Source of the DNA: a virus
Reading direction: 5' to 3' (one strand)
IMG/VR virus record: IMGVR_UViG_3300017527_000325
Span: 1-40,211 of that record
DNA length: 40,211 bases
Positions 23,621 through 30,108 of the stretch are shown piece after piece. The notes beneath the pieces were generated by a model, which was given only the letters and a program-made list of their open reading frames with translations, had not been told where the DNA came from and made no database searches. Positions within the stretch are counted from its first letter, which is position 1, and each line of letters begins with the position of its first letter. A program made the position numbers and the translations under genes.

Positions 23621-24207
23621 GAAAAGATCATATAAAGAATGGAATTGAATGTCTAATAGAAGGGTCATTTATTCCATATTTTAAAGATTTATTGACGGAA
23701 ACAAATCCTCAACTTATAATTGAGTTTGGAATGAATAAGGGGGGATTAACACAATATTTTTTAGAATGGTTACCTGAAACATATGTAATAGGTGTAGAAA
23801 AGTATTGGCTAATATCGGAGGAAAACAGATCCGAATTACTTAAGAAAAAGATTAGTATTCTTATAACAGGTAATCTTTTTAAGAATGAACCAATACTACC
23901 ATTAATTTTATCATTACCAGTTAAAAAGTTTTTATTTTGCGATAATGGGTTTAGGAAATCAGAAATATTAACATATTCTGGGTATTTAAAACCTGGTGAT
24001 TTACTTGGAGTTCATGATTGGGGTGAAGAATTAACTTTTAAAGATGTAGAAAAGGTCCTAGTTAATTTTGAAGATCATGAAATAAATAAGAAAATAGACG
24101 ATAACCCAGGATTGAGTTGCTGCAGGTTTTGGATTAAAAATAGTATGGAGGAATCTGATGCTACGAAAGTTGTATGGGATAACCGCAATTTAAAGGAATC
24201 TGCATGA
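23617..24207 (+). CDS. SAM methyltransferase-like / CmcI-like protein (196 aa)
   Basis: The segment LIIEFGMNKGGLTQYFLEWL (about residues 34-53) is a class I SAM-binding motif. It is followed by IGVEKYW as the acidic-loop strand and by SGYLKPGDLLGVHDWGEE (about 121-138), the late strand typical of the Methyltransf_24/CmcI-like group, whose members act on sugars or secondary metabolites. The C-terminal part is short. It overlaps both neighbours by four bases. It may modify a sugar made by the adjacent glycosyltransferases; the actual substrate is unknown. Confidence 0.68.
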   Translation: MRKDHIKNGIECLIEGSFIPYFKDLLTETNPQLIIEFGMNKGGLTQYFLEWLPETYVIGVEKYWLISEENRSELLKKKISILITGNLFKNEPILPLILSLPVKKFLFCDNGFRKSEILTYSGYLKPGDLLGVHDWGEELTFKDVEKVLVNFEDHEINKKIDDNPGLSCCRFWIKNSMEESDATKVVWDNRNLKESA

Positions 24208-24785
24208 AACTCCATCTTTGTTGTGGAACAGTTTATCTTAAAGATTATATAAATGTAGATATTCAAGGCTATTTTAAAAATAACTCTAGTGAAGTAGGGC
24301 TGTTAGAAATACCAACATCAATAGACAATTATTACAGAAACCCATTAAAATCAGAACCGTTGTCAAAAAGAGGACATTTTGTAATAGATGAAAGAGTTGA
24401 TATATTGGTACCTTGGCCATGGAAAGAAAATACTATAAGTGAGATAGTAATGATTCAATCTCTGGAGCATTTTCTTCCTCATGAATGTAAATTTATTATA
24501 TCAGAATGTTACAGAGTTTTACAATTAGGTGGTCGTTTATTACTTGATGTTCCTGACATTCCGGCGTCTGTTAAGAAATGGCAAGCTCTGGATATAAATA
24601 TTGAATTCTTAAATAGACTCATTTACTGTAATCATAAGGATAAGTATTCAATACATAAAATATGCTTTACTGAAGGATCGCTTACAGATTTACTTTTGTA
24701 CAATGGTAATAAATGGGGAATAACTTTTAAAGAAATAGTTGAACATGAATACCCAACTATTGGACTAGAGGCAATAAAACAGTGA
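24204..24785 (+). CDS. SAM-dependent methyltransferase (193 aa)
   Basis: The opening LHLCCGTVYLKDYINVDIQG is the motif I variant of the YP_177-type or COG4627-like methyltransferases, where a G-x-G loop becomes CCG and is followed by YINVD. IVMIQSLEHF (about residues 76-85) is the post-motif with the conserved EH pair, and VLQLGGRLLLDVPD is motif III. It is found typically in surface-polysaccharide clusters. Four-base overlaps on both sides place it in one coupled operon with the glycosyltransferases. Methyl capping of a glycan is the likely role by context. Confidence 0.78.
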   Translation: MKLHLCCGTVYLKDYINVDIQGYFKNNSSEVGLLEIPTSIDNYYRNPLKSEPLSKRGHFVIDERVDILVPWPWKENTISEIVMIQSLEHFLPHECKFIISECYRVLQLGGRLLLDVPDIPASVKKWQALDINIEFLNRLIYCNHKDKYSIHKICFTEGSLTDLLLYNGNKWGITFKEIVEHEYPTIGLEAIKQ

Positions 24786-25312
24786 ATTACGAACATTTCG
24801 GCCCTGTAGACTTACAAATACCTTGGCACTTGTATCTTGGCCAATATTTAGAAAATAAAGACATCCTAGATATTGGATCTGGTAGAGGCAATGCTAAAGA
24901 ACGTTTAGGAATTAACGGTAATCATGTTATAACTCATGATGTAAATAGAGCTTTTATGAATCAGGTAGATATAATATGTGCCCCAGGAAATTTAGTAGGT
25001 ATGTGGGATATAGTCACTGCATTTGATGTAATAGAACATGTCTGCTATGACCCAGGCAAATTCATCGAAGAATTATTCAGATTAGCTAGAGAAGCTATTT
25101 TTATAAGTACTCCAAATAAACTTGAAATTGATAAAGATTGGCACTACTTTCCAGTAGAGTTTTTGGAGATAGTTGATAAGACCGTTTCGTTTACAGATAG
25201 GGTGTATTTTCAAAGATTTAAATATGGAGATATTGACGAAGTAAAAGAAGTAACTCGCAAAGAATTCATTACTAATTCTAGTTATGCTTTAGGTTTTTTA
25301 GGATATCTTTAG
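24782..25312 (+). CDS. SAM-dependent methyltransferase (176 aa)
   Basis: Class I methyltransferase with ILDIGSGRG (residues 28-36), ITHDVN as the second strand, and IVTAFDVIEHV (about 79-89), the conserved D-x-x-E-H signature. IFISTPNK then follows, with a short C-terminal domain. The start is GTG 24782, overlapping the upstream stop; no nearby ATG preserves motif I. It completes the first sugar block and is followed by a frameshifted domain gene. The substrate is probably a glycan or lipid-linked sugar, by context only. Confidence 0.78.
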   Translation: MNYEHFGPVDLQIPWHLYLGQYLENKDILDIGSGRGNAKERLGINGNHVITHDVNRAFMNQVDIICAPGNLVGMWDIVTAFDVIEHVCYDPGKFIEELFRLAREAIFISTPNKLEIDKDWHYFPVEFLEIVDKTVSFTDRVYFQRFKYGDIDEVKEVTRKEFITNSSYALGFLGYL

Positions 25313-25321
25313 GAGGAAATT

Positions 25322-25584
25322 ATGAGTGAAAAGAAATTGCAAAACAAATAATCAAGGCTGTTGTGAAAAGGACGCGCAAAAGATTTCATCCATTGGGATC
25401 AAAATACGAGAGATATTTCAAGAACACTAAGGCTGTTGAAAAAGTTGCCAATAACTATATCAAAATCATGAAAAAACAGAAGGCGATGGGTAAGGAATTT
25501 AAAGAAGGTATGATGAAGATGGATGCAGAAACTCCAGAAAGCGTTAAAAAACTTTTAAAAGCCAAAGGATTGAAGATCTTTTAG
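25322..25584 (+). CDS. Y-x-R-Y-F domain gene with apparent 1-nt frameshift near its start
   Basis: AGGAGGAAATT is followed by ATG 25322, but that frame stops after nine codons (TAA 25349-25351). One base back, the frame reads EIAKQIIKAVVKRTRKRFHP and on through a full GS-subtype domain (LGSKYERYFKN) and a basic helix to TAG at 25582. A single missing A in the AAAA run near 25329-25332 would restore MSEKEIAKQ. Either the gene is frameshifted, the assembly has an indel, or translation starts at GTG 25363 and loses the first strand. Confidence 0.65.
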
Positions 25585-25595
25585 GAGTACGTGTA

Positions 25596-25985
25596 ATGCC
25601 TAAAAAAGTTGTCAAAACAGTCGTTCAAAGAGTTCGAAAGCGAGTACATGCCATCGGATCTAAGTATGTACGTTACTTCAAGAATGAACTTGAAATGAAG
25701 ACTGCTATGGATATCATGGCCAGACAACGAGCCAATGCTCTGATCAAAGCTTACATAAAAGGAGAAGCAACTAACAAGATATTTACTAAACGTCCCACTT
25801 TACCAATGGCAAAAAATCGTATCTTGACAGAAGTTAAGGCAATCGCATTCAGTAAATATGGTATCAAAGGTAGCGCTTTGGATGTCTTAAAGGAAATGAA
25901 GAAACGGGCTCCCAAACCTGTTCCTGAACCTCCCAAGACTTGGAAAAGATATCATACCAAAGAAATAAAGGATTATGGTAAATGA
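25596..25985 (+). CDS. Y-x-R-Y-F domain protein, paralogue of 19155 protein (129 aa)
   Basis: This is the closest copy to the domain consensus: about residues 5-37 hold TVVQRVRKRVHAIGSKYVRYFK plus a helix with two Met residues. The rest aligns with the 19155 protein (ARQRANALIKAYIKGE; AIAFSKYG), then a Pro-rich tail (PKPVPEPPKTW). AGGAGTACGTGTA precedes ATG 25596. It overlaps the next glycosyltransferase by four bases, just as its paralogue abuts the first one. This suggests the sugar genes were inserted beside, or moved with, this gene. Confidence 0.8.
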   Translation: MPKKVVKTVVQRVRKRVHAIGSKYVRYFKNELEMKTAMDIMARQRANALIKAYIKGEATNKIFTKRPTLPMAKNRILTEVKAIAFSKYGIKGSALDVLKEMKKRAPKPVPEPPKTWKRYHTKEIKDYGK

Positions 25986-26950
25986 AACAATTACGAATAG
26001 TTGGTTTGGGCGACTACGCGGATTACTACTCCTATTTCCTTTACGGGATTATGGAGGGTTCTTTACTAACTGGGCACATCTTTCGACCTGTTAGATTGAT
26101 GGACACTACTTTATCATTGATTGAACGACAAGTGGATTTTATGAAACCCGACATAATCCTCTGCCATTGCATCTTTAATAAGCATTTTAGAGGATCAGAT
26201 TTTGGTCGTGAGGAGATCTTTAATCTTCTTAAGAAGTTTAAAGAACGTTATGGAACGTATATATTTTATCATATGGGTGATGGTAGAGTGGATCCTAGAT
26301 TTCCATATCCTATTAACGATATTGTAGATGCAGGATTAGTAAATAACAATCTTATAGATCATTTTCAGAGTAAATGGAAAATTCCTTGTTTCAACTGGCC
26401 ATATGCTTGTCTTCATCAACTTGAAATAGCAGATAAAGAAGAGAGATTCAACCATGATTTGGTATTTACTGGAGGATTAGGGGCAGAAACCGATCATTAT
26501 CATGGAGAAAGATCCAAGTTTATAAAGGATCTGAATATAGAGATTAAAGTATATCCAGATGAGGAATTAGGAAACTCTAGATTTTTTACCTCTCAAATAT
26601 CCTCCTCAGCTAAAAGTATATTGGGATTTCAAATGGCTGATAATGTTCCGGGTTATTTGGATGTACGTCCTTATCAATATATAGGTGCTGGTGCGTTATA
26701 TTTTCATAATGAATCAGAAAACATGCGCAAAGTTTTTACACCAAAAGTTCATTATGTAGAATTCACTGATATGGAAGATTTTGTAGAGAAGTATGAGTAT
26801 TATACTAAAACTGAAAAGGGCGACTTTGAAGCTAGTATAATAAGAATTGAGGGATTTAATTATTGTCAGAAACATCATGGGTATATAAATAGATTAGAAA
26901 AGGTAGTGAAAATATATGAAAAGAAACCTGTTTTTAAAGAAAATATATAA
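25982..26950 (+). CDS. CgeB-like GT-B glycosyltransferase (322 aa)
   Basis: The layout matches the CgeB/Glyco_trans_1-like GT-B group: a first Rossmann half with PDIILCHCIF and YIFYHMGDGR, and a second half starting NHDLVFTGG (about residue 158). The diagnostic VRPYQYIGAGALYFHNES (about 230-247) corresponds to the R-x-x-E-x-x-G-x-G-x loop, and then comes a YVEFTDMEDFVEKYEYY segment. Start and stop overlap the neighbouring genes. It would add a sugar to an unidentified acceptor. Confidence 0.75.
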   Translation: MKQLRIVGLGDYADYYSYFLYGIMEGSLLTGHIFRPVRLMDTTLSLIERQVDFMKPDIILCHCIFNKHFRGSDFGREEIFNLLKKFKERYGTYIFYHMGDGRVDPRFPYPINDIVDAGLVNNNLIDHFQSKWKIPCFNWPYACLHQLEIADKEERFNHDLVFTGGLGAETDHYHGERSKFIKDLNIEIKVYPDEELGNSRFFTSQISSSAKSILGFQMADNVPGYLDVRPYQYIGAGALYFHNESENMRKVFTPKVHYVEFTDMEDFVEKYEYYTKTEKGDFEASIIRIEGFNYCQKHHGYINRLEKVVKIYEKKPVFKENI

Positions 26951-28184
26951 TCTAGGCACACTCTCATCTGACGTACTAGATCTTGATGGAGATAAATTTT
27001 CTGTTATCATTGGTAAACATTGTATATGGATACCGGGTCTACAAGCTAAAATTGTATGGACTCATAATGGTAAAATTGAAGCGTATAAGGATTGGGATTT
27101 AGGTCGTAATCATATTGAAATATTATTTGGAAAATTTAATGAACAATCCAAAGGTTTCGATCACGCATCCGCTCAAAGCATCGTTAGTGAATACTTATTA
27201 TTTTCCAAAATGGCCGAACTCGATATGGCGCCCGAAGTGGATGGTTTATTTCATATTAAAGGTTTTATCTCAGACATGCCCTATGGAGTACCTTCTTATG
27301 ATTGTAAAGGTAAATACGGATATTTCATTAAAGATGCTAATAGATTGCCTGGTGGAAGTTTTAGTATGTCGAAATTTAGAACGCATATTCTCCCCATTTT
27401 ACAAACGCCCCCCACCACAGCTGCGTTTGGTGATCTTGAAAAGAAAGGTAATGTTATAAATGGTTATCTGATAGACATAAGGAGGACCATATGGGATATG
27501 ATATCAATAAAGATTTCTTATGAAGACCTTAAAGAAATGTGGAAACTTTTAAAAGTGAGGGAGAACGGAGAAGAACTCGAGAAAGACATATCTGAATTGA
27601 CTCAATTTCCTCATAAGAGGAGAAAAGAGAATTACCAGACCTATTCACTAAGTAATGAACAAATGTCTGGATCAAGAGACACGAGTTATAGAATGAAACA
27701 AATGAAAATGAAAAGTGTATATAATCTCAAGTCTGTAGTGGATATGGGATGTAACTTAGGGGCATTTTGTTTTGAACTTTATAAACGTGGCTGTAGAAAT
27801 ATAACTGGGGTTGATTTTGAACAAGATTATATAAATGTAGCTCGTCGTTTAGCTAAATATAACGGAATTCCTATTAATTTCATGCAACATGATCTTACAG
27901 ATGAAAAAGCGTTCATAGCATATATAAAATCTTATTATAAAGATGGGGTTGATATATTACTTGCTTTGTCAGTGGTGAAACATATAAAAGGTGCTTTGTG
28001 GAATATATTGAAGGAAGTGAATTGGAAAACCTGTTACTTAGAAAGTCACAACTCCCCCGGAGGTTTAGAATCAAAACATGCAAAGGAAATTGATACGGGT
28101 ATTATTTCTTTGGGAGTAGATTATGATTATTTAGGTATGACGGAAGATAGATCTCCACGATGTATCTGGAAATTATCTAAATAG
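26916..28184 (+). CDS. Protein with C-terminal SAM methyltransferase domain (422 aa)
   Basis: The C-terminal part (about residues 240-420) is a class I methyltransferase: VVDMGCNLGAFCFELYKRGC (275-294) is motif I and ITGVDFEQDYINVARRLA the acidic strand. FMQHDLTD follows, then LLALSVVKHIKG in the place of the usual post-motif. The N-terminal 240 residues include WTHNGKIEAYKDWDLG and a charged helical region that may be a kinase-like or glycan-binding fold; I cannot name it. It overlaps the upstream gene by 35 bases. It probably modifies a sugar made by this block. Confidence 0.72.
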   Translation: MKRNLFLKKIYNLGTLSSDVLDLDGDKFSVIIGKHCIWIPGLQAKIVWTHNGKIEAYKDWDLGRNHIEILFGKFNEQSKGFDHASAQSIVSEYLLFSKMAELDMAPEVDGLFHIKGFISDMPYGVPSYDCKGKYGYFIKDANRLPGGSFSMSKFRTHILPILQTPPTTAAFGDLEKKGNVINGYLIDIRRTIWDMISIKISYEDLKEMWKLLKVRENGEELEKDISELTQFPHKRRKENYQTYSLSNEQMSGSRDTSYRMKQMKMKSVYNLKSVVDMGCNLGAFCFELYKRGCRNITGVDFEQDYINVARRLAKYNGIPINFMQHDLTDEKAFIAYIKSYYKDGVDILLALSVVKHIKGALWNILKEVNWKTCYLESHNSPGGLESKHAKEIDTGIISLGVDYDYLGMTEDRSPRCIWKLSK

Positions 28185-28207
28185 TAGGGGGTAGGGAATG
28201 GTTAAAA

Positions 28208-28441
28208 ATGGTTGAGGATGTTGTAAAAGTAGGGAGCAGCTTAACGTCAGAAATGGCTATACTATTTTTTACGATTATTCTAGCTCAATTTGCAATAATA
28301 GGGTTGTTGATTAGGCAAAATAGAGAACTTGGAAAGGAAATAAATGAAAATACTCAAACTTTATCTTCAATATCCAAGAATGTCATGTTATTATGCCAAG
28401 CAGCAATGTCTGGGGTTGTTAATCGTGAAAAGAATAACTAA
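28208..28441 (+). CDS. Small single-TM protein (77 aa)
   Basis: One hydrophobic helix (MAILFFTIILAQFAIIGLLI, about residues 17-36) is followed by a charged, probably coiled region. N-out or N-in cannot be judged. A GGGGGTAGGG purine tract lies upstream of ATG 28208. It begins a group of small membrane-related genes running to 30108, between the two sugar blocks. A one-TM protein with a coiled extension resembles inner-membrane spanins or holin partners, but there is no sequence match that I recognise. Confidence 0.68.
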   Translation: MVEDVVKVGSSLTSEMAILFFTIILAQFAIIGLLIRQNRELGKEINENTQTLSSISKNVMLLCQAAMSGVVNREKNN

Positions 28442-28619
28442 ATGGATCAGATCGTTTTTAGGTAGAGATCAGATTGATGAAGCTCGTTGTCACAGAAAAG
28501 ATGCTCAGAAAAGTGTTATCCAATCGGAAATGTTATTTTTTAATGGAGAGCAGGATTGGTTTAAAAATTATTGTAGAGAGCAAAATGAGGGCGACAAGGA
28601 GTGTAATCTAGATGATTGA
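28425..28619 (+). CDS. Hypothetical small charged protein (64 aa)
   Basis: The frame is open further upstream to an ATG at 28344, but that would overlap most of the TM gene. GTG 28425, with a GGGG about nine bases upstream, overlaps only 17 bases. The product starts with an amphipathic basic segment (RITKWIRSFLGRD) and continues with charged helices containing three cysteines. No family is recognised. Its stop overlaps the next start by eight bases. Confidence 0.55.
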   Translation: MKRITKWIRSFLGRDQIDEARCHRKDAQKSVIQSEMLFFNGEQDWFKNYCREQNEGDKECNLDD

Positions 28620-29007
28620 TTTTACTATAGCGCTGTATGCATTTGAGATAGGTATATGTCTATTTATATTTATATTATTTTTATGGTGGTCTTTATATAA
28701 ATGGAAATGGAAACATAAAATAACCTCACCTATGTATTTGGCTGTAATGTTATTTTTCCTTTTTCAAGCTTGGGCTATGTTAGTGGGTTTAAATTCAAGA
28801 ATGAATAGAGTTGAGAGAGCCATTGAATTACAGCCTTATATGTATTCATTTTGGTGGGATACTAGAATACTCGGCCGTATAGTCGCTGAAATAATGATTG
28901 GGTATATTCAAGGGAAAATAATTTATATAGAATTTTTCAGAGATAAAAATATACCTAGAAGACGGAGAGGCGATGAATTAGGGGAGGATTTTGAAAAAGA
29001 TAAATGA
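28612..29007 (+). CDS. Membrane protein with two TM segments (131 aa)
   Basis: Two strongly hydrophobic helices are visible: about residues 9-29 (AFEIGICLFIFILFLWWSLY) and 42-60 (YLAVMLFFLFQAWAMLVGL). The linker KWKWKHK is basic, predicting both ends outside and the loop in the cytoplasm. A third weak helix lies near residue 90. The tail is highly charged (RRRRGDELGEDFEKDK). No family is recognised. It lies in the small membrane-gene group with a lipoprotein and a holin-like gene, so envelope targeting during lysis or superinfection exclusion is a reasonable guess. Confidence 0.7.
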   Translation: MIDFTIALYAFEIGICLFIFILFLWWSLYKWKWKHKITSPMYLAVMLFFLFQAWAMLVGLNSRMNRVERAIELQPYMYSFWWDTRILGRIVAEIMIGYIQGKIIYIEFFRDKNIPRRRRGDELGEDFEKDK

Positions 29008-29203
29008 TATAGAGGATTGGCCTCTAGATGAGAAAACAGAGCTTAGAATAATGACGGATGTTCTTCAATTTAAAGAATGGTCAGAAAAGTGCCCTTCTAT
29101 ATGTCTGGCTGGTCAGTTTATCTCTAATTATATTTCTCTGTTTGATGCGTATGAGTTTTTGAAACAACATGTAGAAAAGAAGGGAAAGGAAGGGGCGACA
29201 TGA
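28991..29203 (+). CDS. Hypothetical soluble protein (70 aa)
   Basis: I do not recognise this protein. TTG 28991 follows GGGGAGGA, which lies inside the end of the previous gene. The product is acidic and helical, with an EDWPLDEKTELRI start and a central SNYISLFDAYEFLKQH helix. No signal peptide or TM segment is seen. It overlaps both neighbours by a few bases. The TTG start and modest length make the 5' end the uncertain part. Confidence 0.6.
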   Translation: MKKINDIEDWPLDEKTELRIMTDVLQFKEWSEKCPSICLAGQFISNYISLFDAYEFLKQHVEKKGKEGAT

Positions 29204-29643
29204 AAAGATTTATTTTATTACTTATGGTAGCGTGTTATTTGATTGGATGTGCTGGTGGTTTTGAGATAAAGGATGATTCGAAAACCCAATTGTTAGCTTA
29301 TGCAAGTGGAAAAACGTTTGCAATAACAATTAATAAACGTGTACCTCATCTCGATGAGCCTTTATCAAATGCGTGGATAAATTACATGAATTCGATAGGC
29401 AATAATTCTGAGGCAGACGTACAAACAACTCTTGGTTTTTATAATGAGGTGGTTCAAATACTTGGAGAGCCTATCGATGATCCTTATGATTTAATAGGGG
29501 ATTTGGCTATGCTCCTATCTCTGTACGGTGCCCAATTTGATGAGACATCGGGTATTATGATTGTAATTCAAACGGTTCCTCGAGAAATCTTGAAATTCTT
29601 TGAAATGGGGTATTCTTCAGGAAGGAAGGTAGCGCTTCGATGA
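29200..29643 (+). CDS. Lipoprotein (147 aa)
   Basis: A Lys/Arg N-terminus, hydrophobic helix and lipobox LIGC (Cys17) followed by AGG show a type II signal peptide: MKRFILLLMVACYLIGCAGG. The mature part (about 130 residues) is mixed alpha/beta with an acidic helix and a C-terminal VIQTVPREILKFF segment. Lipoproteins in this size range next to small TM proteins can be o-spanins or superinfection-exclusion factors. It indicates a didermic host with lipoprotein processing. ATG 29200 overlaps the upstream stop. Confidence 0.82.
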   Translation: MKRFILLLMVACYLIGCAGGFEIKDDSKTQLLAYASGKTFAITINKRVPHLDEPLSNAWINYMNSIGNNSEADVQTTLGFYNEVVQILGEPIDDPYDLIGDLAMLLSLYGAQFDETSGIMIVIQTVPREILKFFEMGYSSGRKVALR

Positions 29644-29822
29644 AGACTAAATGCCCCATTTGTGATTCTGAATTGGTTGAGGAATTTGACCCGATGTTTG
29701 GACGGTCAAAACAAATGGTTTGCTTGGAATGTAATAGAGCTGGTGTAGTAATTGATTGGAGACCATTAACTGATAAAGAATATGATGAATTTTTAAGGAG
29801 TAGAAATTATGAATCTCCCTAA
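29640..29822 (+). CDS. Small zinc-ribbon protein (60 aa)
   Basis: Two CxxC pairs, CPIC (residues 5-8) and CLEC (about 28-31), spaced as in a zinc ribbon, flank a short beta hairpin. The C-terminal half is acidic. ATG 29640 overlaps the lipoprotein stop. It is the fourth small Cys-pair protein in the window (see 1591, 5276, 5469). The role is unknown; a nucleic-acid-binding or structural zinc knuckle is the usual interpretation. Confidence 0.75.
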   Translation: MKTKCPICDSELVEEFDPMFGRSKQMVCLECNRAGVVIDWRPLTDKEYDEFLRSRNYESP

Positions 29823-30108
29823 AGCAAGAACTGTACTGGCTTTTGTAATGATTATTGGTTTTATCTTCGTAACTGGTGCCTTTTTTGCGGTGCTGTTTTT
29901 CGGAAAACATGCTGGAATTCCGGAAGGGGATCTTGGCAAGCAAATCATTGGTATGTTAGGACTTGTAGTGGGTACCTGGAACGCAGGAACTTTAATGGTT
30001 CTGGGTTACCATTTTGCTACTTCGCAAAGTTCAGCGGAGAAAAATCTACTTGTTCAAAAAGCTTTAGAGCAAGCAAAATTAGGAGTTGGTAACATTGACA
30101 AGTCGTAA
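29809..30108 (+). CDS. Two-TM holin-like protein (99 aa)
   Basis: Two hydrophobic helices (about residues 9-31, VLAFVMIIGFIFVTGAFFAV; and 46-67, IIGMLGLVVGTWNAGTLMVL) are joined by a short polar turn (GKHAGIPEGDLGKQ). The tail is charged (SSAEKNLLVQKALEQAKLG). Size, two-helix hairpin and cytoplasmic-like tail fit class II holins, which open the inner membrane at lysis time. No endolysin is next to it, so the label stays putative. AAGGAGTAGAAATT is a good site before ATG 29809. Confidence 0.68.
   Translation: MNLPKARTVLAFVMIIGFIFVTGAFFAVLFFGKHAGIPEGDLGKQIIGMLGLVVGTWNAGTLMVLGYHFATSQSSAEKNLLVQKALEQAKLGVGNIDKS

Noticed and set aside
28344-28424. Upstream start of the 28425-28619 gene at ATG 28344
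   Set aside because: It lies wholly inside the 28208-28441 TM gene and lacks a ribosome site; GTG 28425 needs only a 17-base overlap.
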